Shown: positions 7,237-17,110, counted from the stretch's first letter. The stretch is DNA of 22,401 bases from an uncultured Clostridium sp. (GCA_938036545.1 CALHQJ010000018.1:1-22401), one strand, 5' to 3'. Translations and numbers: made by a program. The notes: a model not told the origin generated them from the sequence alone.

Positions 7237-9477
7237 CTACGTAATATCATACTGTACAGCCGTTTCCTGAGAACATCCGGCCGTTTCCCATAACTCTTCC
7301 AAATGAGTCCTGATTTTAATTAGTATATCATAGTTTTCTGATTTCAGATATAAAATTTTTCTGTAGATATCATTAACTTTGTAAATCGGGGCGTTTACCG
7401 GACCAATCAGGGAAATCCCCTCTGTTTTAAAAGTTTCCTGTTCTGCCCACATTTTTATCTGGATCATAGCTTTTTCCAGTGCATCCTCTCTCCGATCTGC
7501 CGCCTGGATGGTTAAAATTCCGCATACCGGCGGATATTTTAACATCTTTCGAAAAGCCATTTCCTGCCGGAAAAACATGGGGTAATCCTGCTTTGCTGCA
7601 GCCTGGATGCTGTAGTGGTCCGGCGCATAGGTCTGAATGACCACGTCTCCCGCCTTGTCCCCTCTTCCAGCTCTGCCTGCCGCCTGGGTCAAAAGCTGAA
7701 ACGTTCGCTCTGCACAACGGAAATCCGGCGCATATAGAGACGTATCGGCTGCCAGCACTCCTACCAGGGTCACCCCTGGAAAATCATGCCCTTTTACAAT
7801 CATCTGGGTGCCGATTAAAATCTGGGCTTTTCCGCTTTCAAAGGCGGACAGGATTTCTTCGTGTCCTCCTTTTTTCGAGGTGGTGTCCAAATCCATCCGA
7901 AGCGTAGACACCCCCGGAAAACGCTGTTCTGTCATAGCCTGGATTTTCTGGGTTCCCGTTCCAAAACCGGCAATATAAGGGGAACCGCAGCTTGGACACA
8001 CAGAGGGCTTAAAAGCAGTATAACCGCAGTAATGACATACCATACGCCCGTCTCTGTGAAGGGTCAGGGTTACGTCGCAGTGAGGGCATTTTACCGCCTC
8101 TCCGCAGGAACGGCAGGATATAAAGTTGGCATATCCTCTCCGGTTCATAAACAGCATAATCTGCTGGCCCTTGCTTAACCGTTCCTCCATCAGCTCCTGA
8201 AGCAGGCCGCTGAAAATAGATTTATTGCCTGCCTTTAATTCTTCTCTTAAGTCCACCACATGAACCTTTGCAAGGCGGCTGTCTTTTTTCGCTCTCTCTG
8301 TCAGGGTATACAGATGGTATTCTCCTGTCATGGCCTTTTCATAGCTTTCTACAGAAGGAGTGGCAGACCCCAATACCAATGGGGCATTATTTTGTCTTGC
8401 CCGAAAGGCCGCCGCTTCTCTGGCATGGTATTTTGGTGAAATTTCGCTTTTATAAGCCCCTTCGTGCTCTTCGTCTATAATAATCAGACCCAGGTTCTGA
8501 AAAGGGGTAAATAATGCGGATCTTGGCCCAATCATAATAGAAATTTCCTGATTTTTGGCTCTCACAAACTGGTCGTACCGTTCTCCGGCAGACAGTCTGG
8601 AATTAATAAAGGACACTTCCGGGCCAAACCGTTTATAAAACCGCATAACAGTCTGGTAAGTCAGGGCAATTTCCGGAATCAGCACAATGACTTCTTTTCC
8701 CAGCGTCCTCATATATTCAATAAGCCCCATGTAGACTTCTGTTTTGCCGCTTCCTGTAATACCGTGAATCAGGGAAGTTCCCCGTTCCCCCTCTTCATAA
8801 CGGGCTTTAAAATCTTCTACAATCTTTTGCTGTTCCGGATTTAAAACCGGATGTCCGGAAAGCCTGAACTCTTCCCCTTGAAAGGCGGCCGCCGGATTCC
8901 GGTACACATTTTCCCGTTCTACTGCAATAATTCCCTGGGTTTCCAGAGGTTTTAACGCCGCTGCTGTCAGATTCAGCTGATGGACAGCGGTTTCATAAGG
9001 GATAACCGAAACAGAACGAAAGGTTTCAAAAAGCCGGACTCTGGCCCGGTATTTTTTCCGTTCTGCCTCTTTAAAAGCCTCATCCAGGCCCTCTTTTGAC
9101 AGCAGACAGCGGATGTATTTTTTTTCCGTTCCCTTTACCTTCTGCTTAACCGGAAGAACGGTTTTTAACGCCTGGTTCATCGTACAGCCATACCGTTCTT
9201 TCATCCACCAGGCCAGTTCAATCAGCTGAGATTCTGCACTGAAACTGCCTTCCACCACGCCCAGAATCTCTTTTATTTTATCTTCCTTATAACCAGCCTT
9301 TGACGTAAGCCCCACTACATAGCCGGTTCGTTCTCTGTTCCCAGCCCCAAAGGGAATCCGGACTCTGGTTCCGGCCTGGATTTTTCCGGAAAGCCTTTCC
9401 GGAATCCGATAAGAAAAGGGACGGTCTACTTTTTCGTGGGAAATGTCAATTATAATCCGGGCATACATGCCGGCCAT
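7237..9477 (-). CDS. priA: Primosomal protein N' (replication restart helicase PriA)
   Basis: SF2 3'-5' helicase that recognises stalled forks and reloads the replicative helicase. The 746 residues carry, in order, an N-terminal 3'-OH DNA-binding domain, Walker A GITGSGKT (239-246), the DEEH box (335-338), GSATPS (about 370-375), and a zinc domain with eight cysteines in CxxC pairs (455/458, 464/467, 481/484, 494/497). Helicase motifs V and VI follow (QMIVKGHDFP, QAAGRAGR). The ATG at 9477 is preceded by AAAGGAGG about 11 bases upstream, lying in the end of murF; a second ATG three codons in is too far from it. The upstream murF stop is 6 bp away. Confidence 0.97.
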   Translation of the reverse strand: MAGMYARIIIDISHEKVDRPFSYRIPERLSGKIQAGTRVRIPFGAGNRERTGYVVGLTSKAGYKEDKIKEILGVVEGSFSAESQLIELAWWMKERYGCTMNQALKTVLPVKQKVKGTEKKYIRCLLSKEGLDEAFKEAERKKYRARVRLFETFRSVSVIPYETAVHQLNLTAAALKPLETQGIIAVERENVYRNPAAAFQGEEFRLSGHPVLNPEQQKIVEDFKARYEEGERGTSLIHGITGSGKTEVYMGLIEYMRTLGKEVIVLIPEIALTYQTVMRFYKRFGPEVSFINSRLSAGERYDQFVRAKNQEISIMIGPRSALFTPFQNLGLIIIDEEHEGAYKSEISPKYHAREAAAFRARQNNAPLVLGSATPSVESYEKAMTGEYHLYTLTERAKKDSRLAKVHVVDLREELKAGNKSIFSGLLQELMEERLSKGQQIMLFMNRRGYANFISCRSCGEAVKCPHCDVTLTLHRDGRMVCHYCGYTAFKPSVCPSCGSPYIAGFGTGTQKIQAMTEQRFPGVSTLRMDLDTTSKKGGHEEILSAFESGKAQILIGTQMIVKGHDFPGVTLVGVLAADTSLYAPDFRCAERTFQLLTQAAGRAGRGDKAGDVVIQTYAPDHYSIQAAAKQDYPMFFRQEMAFRKMLKYPPVCGILTIQAADRREDALEKAMIQIKMWAEQETFKTEGISLIGPVNAPIYKVNDIYRKILYLKSENYDILIKIRTHLEELWETAGCSQETAVQYDIT

Positions 9478-9483
9478 ATAAGC

Positions 9484-10923
9484 CTATGCCTCCTTTATCA
9501 ATTCTGCGGCGACTGAACCAAGTCCCATACTGTTGGAACCCTTAAACAAAACGCAGTCTCCATCCTTCAGCGTTTCTTTTAAAGCCTTTAAAAGTTCGGA
9601 CTTTTCGGAAAATCTGTGAACCGCTGTCCTGGTTTTGGCATCAGGGTCGGCTTCATTCAATCCATTTTCTATCTCCGCTGCCAAATCTCCCAAAAGGAAT
9701 AGCTCATCTGCCATATGGTTATCCAAAAATCCGGCAATGTAAGCCCCAATCTCTTTATGATAAGCTGTCTCCTCAGGGCCTAATTCCTTCATATCTGCCA
9801 GAACTGCAATCTTTCTTCTTCCTGGATGAATGGCCATTAAGACTTCCAGCCCAGCCTTCATGGATACCGGACTGGCGTTATAAGAATCGTCAATAATGGT
9901 ACATTTGGACGTCTCTACAACCTGCTGTCTTCCCTGGTAGCCGGAAAAACGTTCCAGGGCCTTAGCAGCATCTTTTAAAGCCACTCCATTTTCCTTGGCC
10001 ACTGCAATGGAAAGGATAGCATTTAATATGTTGTGGCTTCCAAATACCTGCAAACGCACCCTGGCCTGCTCTCCATCCGGACAGCAGGCCGTAAAGACCG
10101 GAAATCCCTCTTCCGCTCCTGCGCAGACTGCCCGATAATGGCAATTTTCACCTGTTCCGTAATAAATGGTACGGCAGCCTTCCTTTGCAGTCCGGTGCTT
10201 TAATATGGGGTCATCTCCATTTAAGAACAAAAGTCCTCCCTCTTTCATTCCTTCCTGGATTTTCAGTTTTTCGATACAGATGTTTTCCTGAGTCTTTAAC
10301 TGGCCGATATGGGCGATTCCAATATTGGTAACTGCTGCCATATCCACCTTTGCAATGGAAGCGATTCGTTCCATTTCTCCAGGCTCGCTCATGCCCAGTT
10401 CCAAAACTGCAATTTCATCCTCAGGCTCAATCTGAAACAAGGTAATGGGTACGCCCACCTGACTGTTAAAATTGCCGGAAGTTTTAAAAACTCTGTCATA
10501 TCCTCCTGACAGGGCGCAGGAAATCATCTCTCTGGTAGTAGTTTTCCCTACGCTTCCCGTAACTCCGATTACCGGAACCTGGATTTTGCTGCGGCAGTAA
10601 GCCCCGATTTTCTGAAGGGCTTTCACCGTATCTTCTACATAAATCCATGCTGCCCTATCCGGCGCGGAAGCATTTTTCAACTGGTTTTCAACTGCTTCTC
10701 TGTCAGGATGCCGGCTGGTAAGAGACGCCGCAGCGCCTCCCTGTAAAGCAGATAAAATAAACTGATGTCCATCTGCCCGTTCTCCAATCACCGGAACAAA
10801 TAAAGCGCCGGCCTTCGCCTTTCTGGAATCTGTCTCAATGGATGTAATGACAGTATCCCCATTGCCCCACACCAGCTTTCCGCCGGCTGCGGCTGCAAGT
10901 TCTTCCACTCTTAGCTGCGGCAT
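9484..10923 (-). CDS. murF: UDP-MurNAc-tripeptide--D-Ala-D-Ala ligase
   Basis: Cytoplasmic Mur ligase that adds D-Ala-D-Ala to the UDP-MurNAc tripeptide, the last soluble step of peptidoglycan precursor synthesis. At 479 residues it is normal length. The ATP loop GVTGSVGKTTT is at 120-130, the conserved DDSYNASP at 345-352, and the C-terminal Rossmann-like domain ends with FKGSNSMGL. ATG start with GAGGAGG about 9 bases upstream. It overlaps the murE 3' end by 13 bp, so MurE and MurF are coupled. Its tail carries the priA ribosome site. Confidence 0.96.
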   Translation of the reverse strand: MPQLRVEELAAAAGGKLVWGNGDTVITSIETDSRKAKAGALFVPVIGERADGHQFILSALQGGAAASLTSRHPDREAVENQLKNASAPDRAAWIYVEDTVKALQKIGAYCRSKIQVPVIGVTGSVGKTTTREMISCALSGGYDRVFKTSGNFNSQVGVPITLFQIEPEDEIAVLELGMSEPGEMERIASIAKVDMAAVTNIGIAHIGQLKTQENICIEKLKIQEGMKEGGLLFLNGDDPILKHRTAKEGCRTIYYGTGENCHYRAVCAGAEEGFPVFTACCPDGEQARVRLQVFGSHNILNAILSIAVAKENGVALKDAAKALERFSGYQGRQQVVETSKCTIIDDSYNASPVSMKAGLEVLMAIHPGRRKIAVLADMKELGPEETAYHKEIGAYIAGFLDNHMADELFLLGDLAAEIENGLNEADPDAKTRTAVHRFSEKSELLKALKETLKDGDCVLFKGSNSMGLGSVAAELIKEA

Positions 10924-12374
10924 AATCCAGTAACCTCCTCAATAACCGCTCTGTCTAAAAATGGACGGCGGACTCCGTTTTCTTCCTGATAATCTTCATG
11001 GCCCTTTCCAATTACTGCGATCATATCCCCTTCCTCTGCATGAGTAACCGCATAGGTAATGGCCTCTTTCCGGTCTGGAATCTCCAGGAACTTTCCTCCT
11101 GTAGGAATCAGGGCAGATTTAATATCTGCAATAATGTCCTCTGTTTTTTCAAATCTGGAATTATCTGCTGTTAAAATGCACAGATCCGCCATTTTTCCCC
11201 CCATCTCACCCATGGCGTATCTCCGGTCTTTGGAGCGGTTTCCGCCGCAGCCAAAAACGCAGATCAGGCGCTTGGGATGGTATTCTCTCAGGGTTTTCAA
11301 CAGACTCTCCATGCTGACTGCATTGTGGGCGTAATCAACAATTACAGAAAATTTGGGAGAACTGTAAACCAGTTCCATACGGCCGTTGACTCTAAGATGC
11401 TTTAACGCCTGTTCGACTGTCTCCTTTGGAAGATCGAGAAAACTGGTTACTGCAAATGCGCCTAATGCATTGTACACGTTAAATCTTCCAGGAACTCCCA
11501 CCTTTACGTCTGCCTCATATTTTCCCTGAATGTCAAATTCTACGCCTACAAAGCTGCCGTCAGCTACGCAGCGGATGTTAGAAGCGAAAAAGTCGCAGGG
11601 CTTTTCCAGGCTGAACTCATAAACCGGACAGCGGGCATGTTTTTTAATCTCTTCAAAGTGGCTGTCATCCCGATTTAAAATGCCGATCTTTGCCATGGCA
11701 AAAATCTGGGATTTATAGTATAAATACTCTTCAAAGCTTTCGTGTTCATTGGGGCCGATGTGATCAGGAGAAAGGTTTGTAAACAGAGCGTAATCAAAAA
11801 TAATTCCGTCTACGCGGTGCATTTTCAATCCCTGAGAAGAAACCTCCATAACCACATACTGGCAGCCGGCTTTTACCATTCTGTCAAAGGCCTCATGGAG
11901 GGCCCAGGATTCCGGAGTCGTGTTGACAGTAGGCCAGACTTCGTCTCCAATTACCACGCCTGTGGTTCCAATCATGCCCACCTTTTTGCCGCAGGCTTCT
12001 AAGATCGCCTTAATCATATGGGTAGTCGTGGTTTTTCCCTTTGTGCCTGTAACGCCGATGGTTACCATTTTCTCTGCCGGATAGCCGAATCTGGCAGCAG
12101 AAAGATGCGCCAGGGCCTGGCGGCCATTTTCTACCTGAATCACGGTCACGTCTTCCGGAACCGATACAGGATGCTCTACTACCAGAATCCGGCATCCCGA
12201 TGACAACACTGACGGGATAAAGTCATGGGAATCTGCCTTTGCTCCCTTCATGCAGACAAACACTGTATGCTCTGCTGCTTTTCTGGAATCATAAACCACT
12301 TCGGAGGCCTCCTGATCCAGATTTCCCTGAAGAAGGGTATAAGAAATTTTATTTAGCCACTCTCGAACTGCCAT
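10911..12374 (-). CDS. murE: UDP-MurNAc-L-Ala-D-Glu--diamino acid ligase MurE
   Basis: Mur ligase adding the third peptide residue to UDP-MurNAc-L-Ala-D-Glu. The 487 residues contain the N-terminal UMAG-binding domain (DSR at 29-31), ATP loop GVTGTKGKTTTT (107-118), the lysine expected to be carbamylated at K221 (YYKSQIF), and GKGHE at 456-460. The substrate-selecting motif reads DNSR (404-407) instead of DNPR. The arginine that contacts meso-diaminopimelate is kept, so mDAP is the best guess, but the Ser is unusual to me. ATG start with TAGGAGG about 5 bases upstream. It follows a hairpin terminator; no separate promoter is visible in the 78-bp gap, so readthrough or a promoter inside fhs is likely. 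Confidence 0.94.
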   Translation of the reverse strand: MAVREWLNKISYTLLQGNLDQEASEVVYDSRKAAEHTVFVCMKGAKADSHDFIPSVLSSGCRILVVEHPVSVPEDVTVIQVENGRQALAHLSAARFGYPAEKMVTIGVTGTKGKTTTTHMIKAILEACGKKVGMIGTTGVVIGDEVWPTVNTTPESWALHEAFDRMVKAGCQYVVMEVSSQGLKMHRVDGIIFDYALFTNLSPDHIGPNEHESFEEYLYYKSQIFAMAKIGILNRDDSHFEEIKKHARCPVYEFSLEKPCDFFASNIRCVADGSFVGVEFDIQGKYEADVKVGVPGRFNVYNALGAFAVTSFLDLPKETVEQALKHLRVNGRMELVYSSPKFSVIVDYAHNAVSMESLLKTLREYHPKRLICVFGCGGNRSKDRRYAMGEMGGKMADLCILTADNSRFEKTEDIIADIKSALIPTGGKFLEIPDRKEAITYAVTHAEEGDMIAVIGKGHEDYQEENGVRRPFLDRAVIEEVTGLCRS

Positions 12375-12390
12375 AAATCCTCCTATTGCT

Positions 12391-12434
12391 GAAAAGACCT
12401 GCGGCCGCTTCAGATTTTCCGAAAGCGGCCTCAG
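12391..12434 (-). terminator. Hairpin terminator after fhs
   Basis: On the minus strand an 8-bp GGCCGCTT/AAGCGGCC stem (12423-12430 with 12403-12410), extended by CTG/CAG past one mismatch, with a 12-base loop. The short T-rich tract GTCTTTTC follows. The stem is strong and the T-tract weak, so termination is probably partial, letting transcription reach murE. Confidence 0.6.
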
Positions 12435-12452
12435 GGGTTTCCTTCCTTTTTC

Positions 12453-14123
12453 TTAGAATAATCCAGTGATTACTCCCTTTTCATTTACATCAATATTATC
12501 TGCCGCAGGCTTTTTGGGAAGGCCGGGCATGGTCATAATGGCTCCCGTCAGAACCACTACAAAGCCTGCGCCTGCAGATACGTATGCATCCCTTACATTT
12601 ACTGTGAATCCGGTAGGACGGCCAAGCCTGGTCTGATCGTCGGATAAGGAATACTGGGTTTTTGCCATGCAGACCGGAAGATCGCCAAATCCCATCTCTT
12701 CAATCCGCTTTAACGCTCTCTCTGCCGCAGGCGCATAGGTAACGCCGTCTGCTCCGTAAATCTCTGCTGCAACGGTATGAATTTTATCCTTTAACGGCAT
12801 ATCATCCGGGTAAAGAACATGGAAATTGCTTTCCTTTCTCTCTAAGGTATGAATTACCTTATTTGCCAGTTCAATTCCGCCTTCGCCGCCTTTTTCCCAA
12901 ACCTCGGAAAGAGCGAACTCACAGCCTCTGTCCTCGCAGAATTTCTTGATGTATTCATATTCTGCCTGGGTGTCGGTAATAAAGGAGTTTAGGGTTACTA
13001 CTACCGGAACTCCGTATTTCTGAAGGTTCTCAATATGCTTTTCCAGATTTACAATTCCTCTGGACAGTGCAGTTAAGTTTTCTTCTGCCAGTTCTGTCTT
13101 CGGCACGCCGCCATTATACTTTAATGCCCGCACCGTCGCTACCAATACGACTGTATCTGGCTTTAATCCAGCCTTCCGGCACTTGATGTCAAAGAATTTC
13201 TCTGCGCCTAAATCAGCGCCGAATCCAGCCTCTGTTACGACGATGTCAGCCAGTTTTAAAGCGGTTTTGGTTGCCCTTACGCTGTTGCAGCCATGGGCAA
13301 TATTGGCAAATGGGCCGCCGTGGACAATGGCTCCCGTATGCTCTAAGGTCTGAATCAGATTTGGTTTTAACGCATCTTTTAATAGGGCTGCCATAGCGCC
13401 TACTGCATTTAACTGTGCGGCCGTAACCGGCTCCCCTGCAAAATTATATGCAACTACAATTCTTCCCAGACGATCCTTTAAATCTTTCATATCATCTGCC
13501 AGACAGAGAATTGCCATAATTTCTGAAGCCACGGTAATGACGAAGTGATCCTCTCTTACCATACCGTCTGCCTTTGCGCCAAGTCCGATTACCACATTGC
13601 GCAGGGCACGGTCATTCATATCCAGGCAGCGCTTCCAGAGAATCTGCCTTGGATCAATCCCCAGTGCATTGCCCTGCTGGATATGGTTGTCCAAAAGAGC
13701 TGCCAACAGGTTGTTCGCTGAAGTAATAGCGTGGAAGTCTCCGGTAAAATGAAGGTTTAAATCTTCCATCGGCACTACCTGGGCATATCCGCCTCCGGCT
13801 GCGCCTCCTTTAATGCCAAAGCAGGGGCCTAGGGAAGGTTCCCGCAAAGCAATGATGGCGCTTTTTCCTACTTTTGCAAAGGCCTGTCCCAGTCCTACAG
13901 AGGTGGTGGTTTTTCCCTCTCCTGCCGGAGTAGGGTTAATAGCGGTTACTAAAACCAGTTTACCGTCAGGGCGTTTTTTAATTCTCTCCCACAACTCGTC
14001 GCCAAGCTTTGCTTTGTACTTTCCATAAAGCTCCAGCTCGTCTTCCATAATGCCATAATTTGCAGCCACATTTTTAATTGGCTGCATGCTCGCTTCCTGG
14101 GCAATCTCAATATCTGTTTTCAT
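12453..14123 (-). CDS. fhs: Formate--tetrahydrofolate ligase
   Basis: ATP-dependent formation of 10-formyl-THF from formate and THF, a one-carbon entry step used for purine and formyl-Met synthesis and, in acetogens, the methyl branch of the Wood-Ljungdahl pathway. The 556 residues match the family's usual length. The P-loop TPAGEGKTT is at 65-73, and long conserved blocks (EPSLGPCFGIKGGAAGGGYAQ region, NIAHGCNS, TEAGFGADLGAEKF) are intact. ATG start with AGGAGG about 7 bases upstream, 30 bp after the spoIIIE stop with no terminator between, so probably cotranscribed with it. No other Wood-Ljungdahl gene is in view, so acetogenesis cannot be claimed from this window. Confidence 0.98.
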   Translation of the reverse strand: MKTDIEIAQEASMQPIKNVAANYGIMEDELELYGKYKAKLGDELWERIKKRPDGKLVLVTAINPTPAGEGKTTTSVGLGQAFAKVGKSAIIALREPSLGPCFGIKGGAAGGGYAQVVPMEDLNLHFTGDFHAITSANNLLAALLDNHIQQGNALGIDPRQILWKRCLDMNDRALRNVVIGLGAKADGMVREDHFVITVASEIMAILCLADDMKDLKDRLGRIVVAYNFAGEPVTAAQLNAVGAMAALLKDALKPNLIQTLEHTGAIVHGGPFANIAHGCNSVRATKTALKLADIVVTEAGFGADLGAEKFFDIKCRKAGLKPDTVVLVATVRALKYNGGVPKTELAEENLTALSRGIVNLEKHIENLQKYGVPVVVTLNSFITDTQAEYEYIKKFCEDRGCEFALSEVWEKGGEGGIELANKVIHTLERKESNFHVLYPDDMPLKDKIHTVAAEIYGADGVTYAPAAERALKRIEEMGFGDLPVCMAKTQYSLSDDQTRLGRPTGFTVNVRDAYVSAGAGFVVVLTGAIMTMPGLPKKPAADNIDVNEKGVITGLF

Positions 14124-14153
14124 CCTTCATCCTCCTGTGTGTTTATTTACTAC

Positions 14154-17051
14154 TCAACCGCCCATTTCCATCAGTTCTTCAAACTGCTCCATAGACATAA
14201 GAACCTTACGCGGTTTTGTTCCTTCTTCTTCTCCTACCACTCCGGCGTCTGCAAGCTGGTCCATAATACGGGCAGCCCTGTTAAAACCGATTTTAAATAC
14301 TCTCTGCAGCATTCCGATAGAAGCCTTGTCTTTTTCTATGATGAATTTTGCCGCCTGGACAAAATACTCATCCCGGTTGTCTCCGCCCGCTGAAGCTCCC
14401 TGAGGGCCTTTGGCAATCTGCTGTTCCACGTCCGGGCTGTAGGGCGTTCCCAGCTCCTGCTGACTTAAAAATTCTACTACCTTTGCCACCTCGCTGTCTG
14501 AGACAAATGCGCCCTGAACACGCTGGGGCTTTGGCATTCCAGAAGGATAAAACAGCATGTCTCCTTTTCCCAGCAGCTTTTCTGCTCCGTTCATATCAAT
14601 AATGGTACGGGAGTCTACTCCGGAAGATACGGCAAATGCAATTCTGGACGGCACATTTGCTTTAATCAAACCAGTAATAACGTTTACAGACGGCCTCTGG
14701 GTTGCAATTACCAGATGAATGCCTGCTGCACGGGCCAGCTGTGCCAGACGGCAGATGGAATCCTCTACTTCTCCTGGCGATACCATCATAAGGTCTGCCA
14801 GCTCGTCTACAATAATTACAATCTGCGGCATTTTTTTCGGTTTGTTCTCGTCTTCAATATCCTGGATATTTTCTACCCTGGCATTGTATCCTTTCAAATC
14901 CCGAACGCCATACTTTGCGAATTTTTTATATCGATCTGTCATTTCTGCTACTGCCCAGTTTAATGCTCCAGACGCCTTTTTCGGGTCTGTGACAACCGGA
15001 ATCAGAAGATGGGGGATTCCGTTATAAACGCTTAATTCTACTACTTTAGGGTCTACCATAATCAGCTTGACGTCATCCGGATTGGCCTTGTAGATAATAC
15101 TCATAATCAGGGTATTGATGCACACCGATTTACCGGAACCGGTTGCGCCTGCAATTAACAGATGGGGCATCTTGGCAATGTCCGTCACCACGGTCTGGCC
15201 GCCAATATCCTTTCCCACGGCAAATGCCAGACGGGAGGAATGGCGCTTAAACTCTTCTGATTCCAGCAGATCCCTTAAATAAACGATATTGTTTTCTTTG
15301 TTTGGAACCTCAATTCCCACTGCAGATTTTCCTGGAATTGGAGCTTCAATCCGGATGTCCGCAGCCGCAAGGCTTAGCTTAATATCATCTGCCAGGGCTA
15401 CTATTTTGCTTACCTTAACGCCTTGCTCCGGATGGAGCTCGTAGCGGGTTACAGACGGACCGCAGCTGATATTGGTAACCGTAACTCCCACGCCAAAATC
15501 TCTCAGGGTCTGCTGTAATTTAATAGCTGTATCCTTATATTCCTGTTCAGAAAACGACGTATTCTGGCTGCCCTTCTTTAACAGGCTGGTCGGAGGGAAT
15601 ATGTATTCCTTATGGACTTCTTCAATCTTTTCCCTGGCCTCCATTGCTACTGCGGCCTGGGAATCTCCCTCCTGCTTTACCTCTTCTTTCCGTTTTTCCA
15701 GCTTCTTTTGAAGAAGCTCTGTCTCGCTTTCAATGACCTTTCCAGTGGCCGTAACTACCCGTTTTTCCCCTTCCGGAACGTATACCGTATCAGCCGCCTG
15801 GACCGGTTCCGGAGTAGGTTCCGGTTCAAATTCAGGTGCAAATTCCGGTTCAATCCTGGGTTCAAGCCTGGGTCCAAATTCTGACTCCAATTCTGATGCA
15901 GGCTCTTCTTCCATAATTACGGTGCTTGGAACCGGATCTTCCTCAAATGGAACCGGCTCCTTATCAATGCGGTAATTCTCTCCCGACTCTTCCAAAACAT
16001 CCATTTCATTTAAGGTACTGGTATTTTTCGGCGCTACAAAAGAAATCCTGTCTTCCTCCGGGTTTTCGCCGTCTGCCTCAAATGGTGGCAACTCCGCCTC
16101 CATGGAAGAAACAGCTTTTTGTTCCTTTGATCCAGGATAATCGATCTTTCCGGTAAATATGTCTGCCGGATGGGATTCCGGCGTCTTCTCCGGCTCTTCC
16201 TTCCTCTGTTCCATTTCCTTTTTATCTGCCTCTGCCCGTTTTAGCAGTTCCTCCAGAGAAGGCGGTTCCGGAGCCGGTTCAAACATAGAACGGATCGGAG
16301 CGTCTGTACATAAAGGTACATCTGCCGGATCGTCAATCTTTGTGGCATTCAAATCAACGCCCCGCACCTTCTGCTCCCTCTGAATCCGTCTTTCTTCCTG
16401 CTTTTCCGCATAAATCTCACGCCGTCTTCCAATATCTTCCTTGGCATAATGGTACGCCTTGTCTCCGCCGTTTTTCATAGCTTTAATCACAGACTTTTCC
16501 GTAATGCAGACAATGCAGATAATCAGCAGTGCGATCAGCACGACATAAGCGCCAACCGTGCCCACTACGGCAGACAGGCCGCCGGCAAAAAGGCCGCCCA
16601 CCAGACCGCCGCCTTTTCCTGTGGCAGCCGATACCTTATAGTATTCTAAAACAGATGCCCCCGCCAGCTCCCTGTTTCCAAAAAGAAGATGGAATAAACC
16701 GCATAAAATCAATGCGGCTCCAATGGCAGCGGAAAGCTTTAACGTTGCCCTTACATTGCCTCGGTTCGACAGGGCAAAACAGGTTCCAATAAATAAAAAG
16801 ATGGGAACCAGATATCCGACGCTGCCAAACAGGCCCAGCTGGGCGCTTTTTAAAACCTGTCCCACTGCGCCGCACAGGTTAAAATTGCTTAAAAACAGCA
16901 ACACAGCTACTACGAAAGAACTGATAATAAATACCTCGGCTCGAATGACTTCGGCGCCTTCATCATATTGGGGCTCCGGCTGTTTCTTGGGACGCCCTGG
17001 CTTTCTCGTACTGTTCTGTGGTGTTTTCTTCGTTTTTTTCGTTTCTGACAC
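14154..17051 (-). CDS. spoIIIE: DNA translocase SpoIIIE/FtsK
   Basis: Septal ATP-driven DNA pump that clears the chromosome through the division or sporulation septum. 965 residues from a GTG start, preceded by TAGGAGG about 8 bases upstream. Order: basic N-terminus, four to five membrane helices (about 36-190), a long charged Pro/Glu-rich linker (about 205-480), the alpha/beta motor with Walker A GATGSGKS (635-642) and Walker B VIIVDE (745-750), and the C-terminal gamma winged-helix (about 895-955) that reads orienting DNA repeats. The linker includes a degenerate E-P-E/F tract at about 382-416. The family is longer than B. subtilis SpoIIIE because of this linker. Its own promoter lies in the preceding 108-bp gap. 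SpoIIIE and FtsK roles cannot be separated from sequence alone. Confidence 0.97.
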   Translation of the reverse strand: MSETKKTKKTPQNSTRKPGRPKKQPEPQYDEGAEVIRAEVFIISSFVVAVLLFLSNFNLCGAVGQVLKSAQLGLFGSVGYLVPIFLFIGTCFALSNRGNVRATLKLSAAIGAALILCGLFHLLFGNRELAGASVLEYYKVSAATGKGGGLVGGLFAGGLSAVVGTVGAYVVLIALLIICIVCITEKSVIKAMKNGGDKAYHYAKEDIGRRREIYAEKQEERRIQREQKVRGVDLNATKIDDPADVPLCTDAPIRSMFEPAPEPPSLEELLKRAEADKKEMEQRKEEPEKTPESHPADIFTGKIDYPGSKEQKAVSSMEAELPPFEADGENPEEDRISFVAPKNTSTLNEMDVLEESGENYRIDKEPVPFEEDPVPSTVIMEEEPASELESEFGPRLEPRIEPEFAPEFEPEPTPEPVQAADTVYVPEGEKRVVTATGKVIESETELLQKKLEKRKEEVKQEGDSQAAVAMEAREKIEEVHKEYIFPPTSLLKKGSQNTSFSEQEYKDTAIKLQQTLRDFGVGVTVTNISCGPSVTRYELHPEQGVKVSKIVALADDIKLSLAAADIRIEAPIPGKSAVGIEVPNKENNIVYLRDLLESEEFKRHSSRLAFAVGKDIGGQTVVTDIAKMPHLLIAGATGSGKSVCINTLIMSIIYKANPDDVKLIMVDPKVVELSVYNGIPHLLIPVVTDPKKASGALNWAVAEMTDRYKKFAKYGVRDLKGYNARVENIQDIEDENKPKKMPQIVIIVDELADLMMVSPGEVEDSICRLAQLARAAGIHLVIATQRPSVNVITGLIKANVPSRIAFAVSSGVDSRTIIDMNGAEKLLGKGDMLFYPSGMPKPQRVQGAFVSDSEVAKVVEFLSQQELGTPYSPDVEQQIAKGPQGASAGGDNRDEYFVQAAKFIIEKDKASIGMLQRVFKIGFNRAARIMDQLADAGVVGEEEGTKPRKVLMSMEQFEELMEMGG

Positions 17052-17110
17052 GAAATATGCCTCCTACTATCTTCCTAATCAGGCAAAAGCGACAATTGCC
17101 CATTGTTGAT

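Noticed and set aside
7038..7250. A 70-codon minus-strand open frame across the priA-def spacer
   Set aside because: It is made of the two arms of the inverted repeats, has no ribosome site and would overlap the end of priA; the palindromes explain it.
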